From contig QNUV01000041.1 in the NCBI GenBank assembly GCA_003339645.1, forward strand, positions 868,001 to 932,000: a stretch of DNA of 64,000 nt, read 5' to 3'. Positions 13,121-21,864 of this stretch are shown here, piece by piece (the first letter of the stretch is position 1; every line of letters starts with the position of its first letter). The notes below the pieces were generated by a model. It ran no database searches. It saw nothing but the letters and a program-made list of their open reading frames with translations, and was not told where the DNA came from. The translations under genes and the position numbers were made by a program. This DNA comes from Microbacterium arborescens (lineage in GTDB: Bacteria > Actinomycetota > Actinomycetes > Actinomycetales > Microbacteriaceae).

Positions 13121-14262
13121 CGCACGCCGAGACCACCGGCGCGATCGTCGCGCACGCGCCCGGAAAGCTCTTCGTCGCCGGCGAGTACGCCGTCGTCTCT
13201 CCCGGCGAGCCCTCGGTGCTGATCGCCGTCGACCGCTACCTGACGGTGTCGCTGACCGAGAGCGTCGACGCGGGCAGCATCCACTCCCCCGAATACAGCC
13301 GTATGCCGGTGCGCTGGACCCGCGGTCAAGACGGGCTGACCCTGGACCGCGAGCATCACCCCTACGACTACGTCATCGCGGCGATCGAAGCCTGCGAGCG
13401 GCTCCGGGCCGAGCGGGGGCTGCGCCCGCGCTTCTTCGACCTGTACATCGAAAGCGGTCTCGACGATCCCAGCGGACGCAAGTTCGGGCTCGGCTCGTCC
13501 GCCGCGGTCACCGTCGCGACCATCGCCGCGATCGACGAGTTCTATGGTTTCGAGCTCGGCACCCGGGGCCGGTACGAGCTGGCGATGCTCGCGACCATCG
13601 CCGTCGCCCCTCACGCTTCCGGCGGCGACGTCGCCGCCAGCACGTACGGCGGGTGGATCGGCTACCGCTCGCCCGATCGCGACCGGCTGCGCGCGGCCCG
13701 AACGCAGCACGGCGTCGCGGACGTGCTCGGGTCCGAGGCCTGGGACGGTGCCGAGATCATTCGCCTGACTCCCCCGTCGGGTCTCGACCTGCTCGTCGGC
13801 TGGACCGGGCACCCCGCGTCCACCGAGCGACTCGTCAGCGGGGTCTCGCGCGGCACGAACGTCACCGGCGACGCCCACACCGGGTTCCTGGAGGCCTCGC
13901 GCGAATGCGTGAGCGACCTGTGGCGGGCCCTCGCGGGACGCGGGGCCGACGCTGCCGGTCATGCGGTGTCGGACGACGATCTCGCCCTCGACGCGATCCG
14001 CCGCAACCGGCGCCTGCTGCAGGGCCTCGGCGCACGCACGGGCGTGACCATCGAGACCGACCGGCTGCGCATCCTGTGCGACGCGGCCGAAGCGATCGGT
14101 GCCGCCGGCAAGCCCTCCGGCGCCGGCGGAGGCGACTGCGGCATCGTGCTCGCCCCGGCCGACGCTGACGTCGCCGGCATGCTCCGCGTCTGGGAGACGA
14201 ACGACATCCGACACCTCACGATCGGCGTGCATCCGCCGGAAGGAGAGCACCATGCCGGCTGA
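13117..14262 (+). CDS. mvaK2: phosphomevalonate kinase
   Basis: Phosphorylates 5-phosphomevalonate to the diphosphate. GHMP kinase of 381 residues: APGKLFVAGEYAVVSPGEPS at 14-33, ATP loop FGLGSSAAVTVAT at 123-135, APHASGGDVAAS following, and KPSGAGGGDCGIVL near 338-351. The motif 1 form GEYAV and the ASGGDVA stretch distinguish it from mevalonate kinase. It starts by a 4-nt ATGA overlap and its last codons overlap the isomerase gene by 11 nt. Confidence 0.92.
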   Translation: MTHAETTGAIVAHAPGKLFVAGEYAVVSPGEPSVLIAVDRYLTVSLTESVDAGSIHSPEYSRMPVRWTRGQDGLTLDREHHPYDYVIAAIEACERLRAERGLRPRFFDLYIESGLDDPSGRKFGLGSSAAVTVATIAAIDEFYGFELGTRGRYELAMLATIAVAPHASGGDVAASTYGGWIGYRSPDRDRLRAARTQHGVADVLGSEAWDGAEIIRLTPPSGLDLLVGWTGHPASTERLVSGVSRGTNVTGDAHTGFLEASRECVSDLWRALAGRGADAAGHAVSDDDLALDAIRRNRRLLQGLGARTGVTIETDRLRILCDAAEAIGAAGKPSGAGGGDCGIVLAPADADVAGMLRVWETNDIRHLTIGVHPPEGEHHAG

Positions 14263-15331
14263 ACAGGCTTCCGAGCGCAAGGACGACCACGTCCGTCTCG
14301 CCGCTGCGCAGCAGAAGGAGACGCCGCGGCCGAACGGCTGGGACGACGTGCGCTTCGTGCACCACGCCCTCGCCGGAGTCGACGCCGACCGCGTCGACCT
14401 CGCCGTCGATGTGGCCGGCGCTCGGTGGGAGCTGCCCTTCTACGTCAACGCCATGACCGGCGGCAGCGCCTCGACGGGCGCGATCAATCGCGACCTCGCG
14501 ATCGCCGCGCGCGAGACCGGCGTCGCGATCGCCTCCGGCTCGCTGAGCATCGCCCTCGACAACCCCGAGCTCATGGGCACGTTCCGCGTCATCCGCGACG
14601 AGAACCCGGACGGCTTCGTCATGGCCAACGTCGGGATCGAACGATCGCCGGACGACGCGCGACGCGCGGTCGAGGCGCTCGAGGCCAACGCCCTCCAGGT
14701 GCACGTGAACGCGATGCAGGAGACCGTCATGCCGGAGGGCAGCCGCTCTTTCTCGAGCTGGCCGGCCTCGCTCGAGGCCATCGTCGCCGCCGTCGAGGTC
14801 CCCGTCGTCGTGAAAGAGGTGGGATTCGGTCTGAGTGCCGACACGCTCTCCCGCCTCGGATCGATCGGGGTCCGCTTCGCCGACGTCTCCGGGGTCGGCG
14901 GTACCGACTTCATGCGCATCGAGAACGACCGGCGCTCGGGCCGTGACTACGCATACCTCGCCGGTTGGGGGCAGTCGGCGGTGGAGTGCCTGCTCGAGGC
15001 GCCGGCAGACGCGCCCGTCCTGCTCGCCTCGGGAGGAGTCCGCACACCGCTCGACGTCGCCCGCGGCCTCGCCCTCGGCGCTCGCGCCGTCGGCGCGTCC
15101 GGATCATTCCTCTCCGTCGTGCTCGACGGCGGTGCGGATGCCCTGATCTCGCGCATCCGGGAATGGTCAGACCACCTGACGGCGTTGCACTCTCTGGTGG
15201 GGGCGACCCGTCCGGACGACCTCCGCCGAACCGACCTGATCATCCACGGACGCGCGGCCGAGTACGCCCGCGCCCGAGGCATCGACATCGACAGCCTGGC
15301 GCGCCGCGCCGGCGGGAAGGACGCGCGATGA
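14252..15331 (+). CDS. fni: type 2 isopentenyl-diphosphate delta-isomerase (FMN-dependent)
   Basis: Interconverts isopentenyl and dimethylallyl diphosphate using reduced FMN and Mg2+. The 359-residue protein shows the family motifs RKDDHVRLA at 9-17, FMN/substrate region NAMTGG at 66-71, GSLSIAL at 96-102, metal/substrate motif HVNAMQE at 151-157, and the phosphate-binding barrel end ASGGVRTPLDVARGLALGA. AAGGAGAG precedes the ATG at 14252-14254. It is unrelated to the Nudix-type (type 1) isomerase. Its position inside the mevalonate operon matches Streptomyces clusters. Confidence 0.95.
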   Translation: MPAEQASERKDDHVRLAAAQQKETPRPNGWDDVRFVHHALAGVDADRVDLAVDVAGARWELPFYVNAMTGGSASTGAINRDLAIAARETGVAIASGSLSIALDNPELMGTFRVIRDENPDGFVMANVGIERSPDDARRAVEALEANALQVHVNAMQETVMPEGSRSFSSWPASLEAIVAAVEVPVVVKEVGFGLSADTLSRLGSIGVRFADVSGVGGTDFMRIENDRRSGRDYAYLAGWGQSAVECLLEAPADAPVLLASGGVRTPLDVARGLALGARAVGASGSFLSVVLDGGADALISRIREWSDHLTALHSLVGATRPDDLRRTDLIIHGRAAEYARARGIDIDSLARRAGGKDAR

Positions 15332-16374
15332 GCGCCGAGTTCACCCCGATCCCCCTCCGGTGGGTGGGACCGCTTCGGCTGACCGGAGACGTCGAAGCCG
15401 AGCAGGAGGTGCCCCTCGCGACCTACGAGTCGCCGCTGTGGCCGTCCGTCGGCCGCGGCGCACGCATCTCGCGACTCGTCGACGACGGCATCCGCGTCAC
15501 GGTCGTCGATGAGCGGATGACGCGCTCATCACTGTTCGTCGCCGACACCGCGGCCGCCGCCGTCGCGGCATCCCGCGCCATCATCGCGCGCTTCGACGAG
15601 CTGTCCGCCGCTGTATCGGAGCGCAGCCGGCACGCCAAGCTCATCGACCTCGACACCGAGGTCGTCGGCAACCTGCTCTACCTCCGCTTCGCCCTGACGA
15701 CCGGCGACGCCTCGGGCCACAACATGGTCACCTTCGCCGCCGAGACGCTCATGGAGCGTGTGCTCTCGTGGCACCCGGAGCTCTCCTACGGCTCGATCTC
15801 CGGAAACTACTGCACCGACAAGAAGGCGACCGCCGTCAACGGCATCCTCGGACGCGGGCGCAACGTCATCGCCGAGATCCTCATCCCCGCAGACCTCGTC
15901 GAGAAGCAGCTGCGCTCCTCCGCGCAGCGCATCGTCGACCTGAATGTCCAGAAGAACCTCGTCGGCTCGACGATCGCCGGGGCCCTGCGCTCGGCCAACG
16001 CCCACTACGCCAACATGCTGCTCGCGTTCTACCTGGCGACCGGTCAGGACGCCGCGAACATCGTCGAAGGCTCGCAGGGCTTCACCTGGGCCGAGGTCCG
16101 CGGCGAGGGCGACCTCTACTTCTCCTGCACGCTCCCCCACCTCATCGTCGGCACCGTCGGCAACGGCAAAGACCTGCCCGCCGTCGACGATGCGCTCGCC
16201 CGCCTCGGCTGCCGCGACGAGCGCCCCTCCGGCGAGAACGCCCGGCGCCTCGCCGGCCTGATCGCCGCCACCGTCCTCTGCGGCGAGCTGTCCCTGCTCG
16301 CCGCCCAGACCAACCCCGGGGAGCTCATGCAGTCGCACCTGCTCCTCGAGCGCAGGAAGGATTCCACGAAGTGA
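15328..16374 (+). CDS. hmgR: hydroxymethylglutaryl-CoA reductase, soluble class I type
   Basis: NADPH-dependent reduction of HMG-CoA to mevalonate. The 348-residue protein is only the soluble catalytic part, without the membrane anchor of eukaryotic enzymes. Class I-like residues are seen: catalytic Glu34 in PLATYESPLWPSVGRGA, Lys165 in SGNYCTDKK, Asp241 in TGQDAANIVEGSQ, and a C-terminal His near 337 (GELMQSHLL). NADPH-type loop and SCTLPHLIVGTVGNG at 266-280 agree. It starts in an ATGA overlap with fni and ends in a GTGA overlap with the synthase gene. Confidence 0.94.
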   Translation: MSAEFTPIPLRWVGPLRLTGDVEAEQEVPLATYESPLWPSVGRGARISRLVDDGIRVTVVDERMTRSSLFVADTAAAAVAASRAIIARFDELSAAVSERSRHAKLIDLDTEVVGNLLYLRFALTTGDASGHNMVTFAAETLMERVLSWHPELSYGSISGNYCTDKKATAVNGILGRGRNVIAEILIPADLVEKQLRSSAQRIVDLNVQKNLVGSTIAGALRSANAHYANMLLAFYLATGQDAANIVEGSQGFTWAEVRGEGDLYFSCTLPHLIVGTVGNGKDLPAVDDALARLGCRDERPSGENARRLAGLIAATVLCGELSLLAAQTNPGELMQSHLLLERRKDSTK

Positions 16375-17525
16375 CCACCATCGGCATCCACGACCTCGCC
16401 GTCGCCACCGCCTCGCACGTCGTCGAGCTCGACGATCTCGCGTCGCGCGCCGACATCGACCCCGCGAAGTTCCGCGTCGGGCTCGGTCAGGAGCAGATGA
16501 GCATCCCGGGTCTGGACGAGGACATCGTCACGATGGGCGCTGCCGCCGCGCAGCGCATCATCGATCGCCACGGTGTCGACGGCATCCGCACCCTGTTCTT
16601 CGCCACCGAGACCGGGATCGACCAGTCGCGCGCGGCGGGGGTGCACGTTCACGAGCTCCTCGGACTGCCGCGCTCCGTCCGCGTCGTGGAGCTGAAGCAG
16701 GCGTGCTACTCGGCCACCGCCGCGCTGCAGGCCGCTGCCGGACTCATCGCGCGCAATCCCGACGAGCGCGTCCTGGTGATCGCCAGCGACGTCGCCCGCT
16801 ACGAGCTCGACACCGCCGCCGAGCCCACGCAGGGTGCCGGGGCCGTCGCCTTCCTCGTGTCCGCCGACCCCGCGATCGCTGTTCTCGAGACCGCCGCCGG
16901 TGTCTATACCGCAGAGGTCGACGACTTCTGGCGCCCGAACGACAGCGTCACCGCGGTCGTCGACGGCAAGCTCTCGGTCAGCGCCTATCTCGACGGCGTT
17001 GCAGGCGCGTGGGACGACTACCGTTCGCGCGGCGGCGTCGACATCGATCAGATCGACTGGTTCTGCCACCACCAGCCGTTCACGAAGATGGCGGTCAAGG
17101 CGCACCGCGCCCTCGGGCAGCACCTGGGTGTCGAGCTCGCCCCCGAGCTGGTGACCGCCACGACCGGCTACAACCGCCGTATCGGCAACTCCTACACGGC
17201 GTCGCTCTACATCGCCCTGGCGGCTCTCCTGGAGGGCGAGAACGACCTGACCGGATCGCGCATCGGACTCTTCAGCTACGGCTCGGGGTCGGTCAGCGAG
17301 TTCTTCACGCTCGTCGTCCAGCCGGGCTACCGCGAGGCGACGCGCGGCGCCGAGACCGAGGCGATCCTCGCGGCCCGCACCCCGGTGGACGTGCCGACTT
17401 ACCGCGAGCTGCACGATGCGGCGCATCGCGACAGCACCGTCGATGTGGAGATCGCGCCCGACTCCCCCGGCCCCTTCCACTTCGCCGGACTCTCCGGCCG
17501 CGCCCGCCGCTACACCCGCGACTGA
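16371..17525 (+). CDS. hmgS: hydroxymethylglutaryl-CoA synthase
   Basis: Condenses acetyl-CoA with acetoacetyl-CoA to HMG-CoA, the entry reaction of the pathway although encoded last. It is a thiolase-fold enzyme of 384 residues: catalytic Glu80 in ATETGIDQS, acyl-accepting Cys112 in ELKQACYSATAAL, His in FCHHQPFTKMA near 233-243, and the C-terminal SYGSGSVSEFF loop. GTG start overlaps the reductase stop (GTGA). No acetoacetyl-CoA thiolase or NphT7-type synthase follows, so acetoacetyl-CoA must come from elsewhere. Two hairpins lie downstream. Confidence 0.95.
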   Translation: MTTIGIHDLAVATASHVVELDDLASRADIDPAKFRVGLGQEQMSIPGLDEDIVTMGAAAAQRIIDRHGVDGIRTLFFATETGIDQSRAAGVHVHELLGLPRSVRVVELKQACYSATAALQAAAGLIARNPDERVLVIASDVARYELDTAAEPTQGAGAVAFLVSADPAIAVLETAAGVYTAEVDDFWRPNDSVTAVVDGKLSVSAYLDGVAGAWDDYRSRGGVDIDQIDWFCHHQPFTKMAVKAHRALGQHLGVELAPELVTATTGYNRRIGNSYTASLYIALAALLEGENDLTGSRIGLFSYGSGSVSEFFTLVVQPGYREATRGAETEAILAARTPVDVPTYRELHDAAHRDSTVDVEIAPDSPGPFHFAGLSGRARRYTRD

Positions 17526-17546
17526 CCCGCGCTCGCTCCGCGAGAG

Positions 17547-17576
17547 CGCACGGTTCCAGAACCCTGGCACCGTGCG
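17547..17576 (+). terminator. hairpin after the mevalonate operon
   Basis: An 8-bp inverted repeat CGCACGGT/ACCGTGCG with an inner 3-bp stem lies 21 nt after the hmgS stop. It is the first of two hairpins between the convergent hmgS and UPF0182 genes. Confidence 0.45.
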
Positions 17577-17622
17577 TTCGTGCATTCTCGTCGCTGAGTC
17601 CGAGCGGATGCAGGCCGCACGC

Positions 17623-17656
17623 ACAGAGGGCCCCGACCGGAGTCGGGGCCCTCTGT
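17623..17656. terminator. strong bidirectional terminator between convergent genes
   Basis: A perfect 15-bp stem (17623-17637 with 17642-17656) closed by the tetraloop CGGA. It ends 13 nt from the stop codon of the convergent UPF0182 gene and 98 nt from the hmgS stop, so it can serve both strands. Confidence 0.75.
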
Positions 17657-17669
17657 CATGCGGCGGGGG

Positions 17670-20576
17670 TCAGTTCTGGCCCTGCTCGCCGAGCTCGAGC
17701 AGACGCGAGATCGCTTCCGTGAGCTTGGCGTCGGCGGCGCCGTACGCGGCCCAGTCCGCGTTCTGCATCGCGGTGTTGCGCTCGGCGAGAGCGTCACGGG
17801 CCTGGTTGAGCGCCGTCTGGTAATCCGAGCTCGGCGTCGTCGGCGCCGTTCCGCCGTCACCGGAGTCCGGGGTCGCCTCGTCGCCCGGGCTGGGCTCGGG
17901 AACGACGTCGGTGTCACCGGTGCTCGCACCCGAGTCGCCGCCGAACAGCTTGTCGAGGGCTTCCTGCAGCGTGTCCTCGAAGGCGACCTGATCGCCGAAG
18001 CCGACGAGCACCTTCTGCAGGGTGGGGAGCTTGGTCGCTCCCGACGACTGCACGAACACGGGCTGAACGTAGAGCAGACCGCCGCCCACGGGAAGGGTCA
18101 GGAGGTTGCCGTTGATGACCTCCGACTGGCCCTGGCGCAGGATGTTCGAGAACGACGACACGACGGGGTCGGCGTTGAAGGTGTTCTGCACCTGGCCGGG
18201 GCCCGGAACCGGTGTCTCGGCGTTGACCTCCAGCATCCGGAGCTTGCCGTACTCGGGGCTCACGACCCCGGCCTCGGAGCCCGCATCGGAGTCGACCGAG
18301 AGGTACCCCATCAGGACGTTGCGCGTGTCCTGACCGCCGGGGATGAACGACGAGAACATCGAGTACGACGGCGCGTCCTGACCGGGCATCTTCATCGTGA
18401 GGTAATACGGCGGCTGCAGCTGGGTGTCCTGCTGCGGGTCGTTCGGCGTCTTCCACGCGTTGTCGCGCGAGTAGAACGACTGGGCGGTGTCGACGTGGTA
18501 GGTGCCGAGCATCGCCCGCTGCACCTTGAACAGGTCGGTCGGGTAGCGCACGTGGCTCATGAGGTCGCCACTCATCTCGCTGATCGGCTTGAGCGTGTTC
18601 GGGTAGACCTTCTGCCATGCCTGCAGCAGCGGATCCGTCTCATCCCACGCATAGAGCGTCACCTCGCCCGAGTAGGCGTCGACGGTCGCCTTCACCGAGT
18701 TGCGGATGTAGTTGATGTTGTCCAGCGCGACGCGCGGCTGCGGGTTGGACGAGTCGGAGATCGCGTCGCTGAGGCTGACGATCGACGAGTAGGGGTAGTT
18801 CGCGCTGAGCGTGTAGCCGTCCACGATCCACACGATGCGTCCGTCGACGACCGACGGGTAGGGGTCGTTGTCGAGCTCGAGGTACGGCGCGACCTTCTGC
18901 ACGCGCGTCGCGGGGTCGCGGTCGTACAGGATCTGCGACTCCTCGTTGATCGCGTCCGAGAACAGGATGTCGGTCGACTGGAATTTCAGCGAGTAGATCA
19001 GACGGTGGAAGACGTCGCCGATCGACGGACCGCCGTCGCCCTCGAACGTCGTCTTGGTCTGGCTCTCGCCCTCCTGGCCACGCGGGTAGTCGAGCTCGAT
19101 GGGCGACGAGCCCTCGGGGGCCCCGACGATCGAGTACGTCGGCGAGAACTCGCCGAAGTACACGCGCGGCTCGTACTTCTGGCCGTTCGTCAGCTCACCG
19201 GATGCCGGGATGCCGCGCTCGACGAAGACCGGGTTGCCGTCGGCGGTGCGCTCGTTGCCCTTGGCGGCGACCATTCCGTAGCCGTGCGTGTAGACGAGGG
19301 TCGTGTTGTACCAGGATGCCGCGTCACCGAGCTGGTTGACGTTGAGCTCGCGCACCGAGACGACGGTGTCCTGCGACTGTCCGTCGATCTCGTAACGGTC
19401 GACGTCGAGGGGCTCGGCGAACTGGTAGTACGAGCGGTACTGCTCGATCTGACGGACTGTCGGGCCGATGATCGCGGGATCCATGATGCGGATGGATGCC
19501 GTCGTGTCGGCGTCGGCGCGCAGCTGACCCGGCTCGACATCGGTCACGGCCTGGAAGTCGGTCTTCTCGAGCCCCGAGATGCCGTAGGCCGCCTTGGTGC
19601 CCTCGATGTTGCGCTCGTAGTACTGCGACTCGAGCGTCAGCTGGTTCGGCCGCACCTGAACGTTGTTGACGAACCACGGGTAGGCGACGCCGACGACGAG
19701 CGAGGTCACCACCAGAAGGCCCGTGCCGATGAGCGGGAAGCGCCAGCGGCCGATCACGGCGGTGACGAAGAAGAGCACGGCCACGATGGCCGCGGCGATC
19801 GCGAGGATCGTCTGTCCGGGGATGACGGCGTTGACGTCGACGTAGCCGGCGCCCGTGATGCGGTCATTGGGGGTGACCAGGGTGCGGTAGCGGTCGATCC
19901 AGATGCTCACGCCCTGCACCAGCAGGTAGATGCCGGCGATGACGGCGAGCTGGATGCGCGCGGACTTCGAGATGCGCAGCTCGCGCTGGCCGACACGGAC
20001 CGAGCCGTAGAGGTACGACACGAGGGCGGTGACCAGGAGGCAGACGATGACGATCGCCGAGACGAAGCCCACGGCCGCCGAGAGGAACGGCAGGGTGAAC
20101 AGGTAGAAGCCCGTGTCGAGCCCGAACTGCGGGTCCGTGGTTCCGGTCGTCCCACCGTTGATCCAGAGGGCGACGGTCTCCCACTGCGCCGAGGCGGCGA
20201 AGCCGGCGAAGAACCCGAAGAAGGTCGGGATGCCCCACATGCCCAGCCGGCGCAGCGGTTCGACGACCTCCTGATAACGGTCGAGCTGCGAGCTCAGGCG
20301 GGCGTAGACCGGTCGCAGCCGATAGGCGAGCTGGATCGAGAGCCAGACAGGCACCGCCATCGCGACGAATCCGACGACGAACATGATCGCGCGGGCCGCC
20401 CACTGCGTCAGCAGCACGCCGTCGAAGCCGAGTTGACGGAACCACAGCCAGTCGGCGTACAGGCTCGCGAAGATGAAGAAGGCCACCACCACAGCCGCGA
20501 TGACGGCGAGGGTGATGCCGACAGCGCGGCGGGATCTGCTGGGTGTGGCCGGATTCGGCACTGAGGTCGTGGTCAC
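17670..20576 (-). CDS. UPF0182 (COG1615) large membrane protein
   Basis: A 968-residue protein of the actinobacterial UPF0182 family, whose function is not established. I count seven hydrophobic helices in the first 305 residues (about 18-43, 59-85, 113-132, 157-190, 212-229, 257-276, 282-305). A large, probably extracytoplasmic domain of about 580 residues follows. A Gly/Asp/Ser/Thr-rich linker near 880-920 leads to a short charged C-terminal helix. The GTG start at 20574-20576 is 6 nt downstream of a TAGGAT -10 box, suggesting a leaderless message. It adjoins the PDZ/Lon-like gene as in mycobacteria (Rv3193c/Rv3194c, as I recall), hinting at a shared envelope role. Confidence 0.93.
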   Translation of the reverse strand: MTTTSVPNPATPSRSRRAVGITLAVIAAVVVAFFIFASLYADWLWFRQLGFDGVLLTQWAARAIMFVVGFVAMAVPVWLSIQLAYRLRPVYARLSSQLDRYQEVVEPLRRLGMWGIPTFFGFFAGFAASAQWETVALWINGGTTGTTDPQFGLDTGFYLFTLPFLSAAVGFVSAIVIVCLLVTALVSYLYGSVRVGQRELRISKSARIQLAVIAGIYLLVQGVSIWIDRYRTLVTPNDRITGAGYVDVNAVIPGQTILAIAAAIVAVLFFVTAVIGRWRFPLIGTGLLVVTSLVVGVAYPWFVNNVQVRPNQLTLESQYYERNIEGTKAAYGISGLEKTDFQAVTDVEPGQLRADADTTASIRIMDPAIIGPTVRQIEQYRSYYQFAEPLDVDRYEIDGQSQDTVVSVRELNVNQLGDAASWYNTTLVYTHGYGMVAAKGNERTADGNPVFVERGIPASGELTNGQKYEPRVYFGEFSPTYSIVGAPEGSSPIELDYPRGQEGESQTKTTFEGDGGPSIGDVFHRLIYSLKFQSTDILFSDAINEESQILYDRDPATRVQKVAPYLELDNDPYPSVVDGRIVWIVDGYTLSANYPYSSIVSLSDAISDSSNPQPRVALDNINYIRNSVKATVDAYSGEVTLYAWDETDPLLQAWQKVYPNTLKPISEMSGDLMSHVRYPTDLFKVQRAMLGTYHVDTAQSFYSRDNAWKTPNDPQQDTQLQPPYYLTMKMPGQDAPSYSMFSSFIPGGQDTRNVLMGYLSVDSDAGSEAGVVSPEYGKLRMLEVNAETPVPGPGQVQNTFNADPVVSSFSNILRQGQSEVINGNLLTLPVGGGLLYVQPVFVQSSGATKLPTLQKVLVGFGDQVAFEDTLQEALDKLFGGDSGASTGDTDVVPEPSPGDEATPDSGDGGTAPTTPSSDYQTALNQARDALAERNTAMQNADWAAYGAADAKLTEAISRLLELGEQGQN

Positions 20577-20582
20577 CCCTCC

Positions 20583-20588
20583 ATCCTA
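20583..20588 (-). promoter_or_regulatory. -10 box for leaderless UPF0182 message
   Basis: TAGGAT (minus strand) ends 6 nt before the GTG start. This spacing puts the expected transcription start at the initiation codon. Confidence 0.5.
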
Positions 20589-20617
20589 GGCGCCGCCCGC
20601 TGGGGGGAAGCCGAGCC

Positions 20618-21739
20618 TCAGCCCGCGGTGCAGGTCGGCAGGGCGTCGAGATCGCCGCCCTCGCTGACCGTCTCGACGACCGAGAGCGCGTCGTCGAGAT
20701 CCGCGACCGAGAACACGCGGAGGCCGTCCGGGATGTGGCCCACGACCTCGTTGCAGTTGCGCTCAGGCGCGAGGAACCAGGCCGCACCCGCATCCTTGGC
20801 GCCGTAGAGCTTCTGTCGGATGCCGCCGATCGGCCCGACGTTGCCGGTCGCGTCGATCGTGCCGGTTCCCGCGAAGCGCTCGCCGCCGGTGAGCTCGCCG
20901 GGGGTGAGCGTGTCGATGATCCCCAGGGCGAACATCATCCCCGCGCTCGGGCCGCCGACGTTGTCGAGCTGGAGGGTGACGTCGATCGGGAAGTCGAAGT
21001 CCTGCGCGATCGTGACACCGATGACCCACCGCGTTTCGCCGTCGGTCGTCATCTGCTTCGGGGTGACCTCGACGGATCGCTGCTGACCGGACCGGTCGAC
21101 CTCGAGCATGAGCGCGCGTCCGCCCGCCGCATTGACGGCGTCTCGCAGACCCGCCGTGGTCGTGACGGGCTGCCCGTCGACCGAGCGGATCACGTCGTCC
21201 GGCTCGAGGATGCCCGCCGCGGGCGAGTCGTCGGCGAGCTGGTGAACGCGCACGAGGGAGGTGACGTCGTAGCCGAGCTCGGACAGGGCCGCGGCGGTCG
21301 CTTCCTTCTGCGAGTCGACCATGAGCGCGGCGTTCTCATCGTTGCGCTGCTCAGTCGTGACGCCCTCGGGGAAGATCTCGTCGATGGGGACGACGGCGCG
21401 CGCCGGGTCGAACCAGGCGGCGGCGAGCTCGAGCCACGACGGCGTGCGCTCGCGGTTGCCGAGGACCTCGACGGTCAGGAGGTCCAGGGTGCCGGAGGTC
21501 GGGAACGTCTCGGCGCCCGAGATGCTGATGAGGGGGCGCTGCTCGCCGTCGCCGGAGGCCACGGACCCGAGGGTGTCGTACACGGGTCCCGGCCGCTGGA
21601 TCACGAAGGAGGTGGGCACGATCGTCAGGATCAACAGCGCGACCAGGGAGAAGGACACCGCCCAGAGTCCCGCGAGGGAGGCCCGGCTCATGCGGCGTCG
21701 GGGCGCGGGGACGGGGGCGTTCTCGTCGAAAAGTGACAC
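20618..21739 (-). CDS. membrane-anchored PDZ / Lon-type (S16) serine protease
   Basis: A 373-residue secreted or membrane-anchored protease of the YlbL type. One N-terminal membrane helix at about 24-46, a PDZ domain around 160-215 (ADDSPAAGILEPDDVIRSVDG), and a Lon-like proteolytic domain with the serine of GGPSAGMMFALG at residue 265 and the lysine of GGIRQKLYGAKDAG at 310, the expected Ser-Lys dyad. There is no AAA+ domain, so it is not cytosolic Lon. I chose the GTG at 21737-21739 because the membrane helix then falls at the usual place. It is divergent from the zincin-like gene and 41 nt upstream of UPF0182. Confidence 0.92.
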   Translation of the reverse strand: MSLFDENAPVPAPRRRMSRASLAGLWAVSFSLVALLILTIVPTSFVIQRPGPVYDTLGSVASGDGEQRPLISISGAETFPTSGTLDLLTVEVLGNRERTPSWLELAAAWFDPARAVVPIDEIFPEGVTTEQRNDENAALMVDSQKEATAAALSELGYDVTSLVRVHQLADDSPAAGILEPDDVIRSVDGQPVTTTAGLRDAVNAAGGRALMLEVDRSGQQRSVEVTPKQMTTDGETRWVIGVTIAQDFDFPIDVTLQLDNVGGPSAGMMFALGIIDTLTPGELTGGERFAGTGTIDATGNVGPIGGIRQKLYGAKDAGAAWFLAPERNCNEVVGHIPDGLRVFSVADLDDALSVVETVSEGGDLDALPTCTAG

Positions 21740-21864
21740 GTGCTGCTTTCTGATCCCGGTCGTTCGCGACCGGCGAAAGCGAACGAGGTCCGTTCGCGCC
21801 GTGCGACGAGGTCGTGCGGCTAGCGTAGAACGCGAGCTGACCGCCCTGCTGAAAGGCGCCTGAC

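Noticed and set aside
11151-17525. Biased base composition as evidence of recent transfer of the mevalonate operon
   Set aside because: By eye its codon and base use look the same as flanking genes, so transfer can be argued only from taxonomic distribution.
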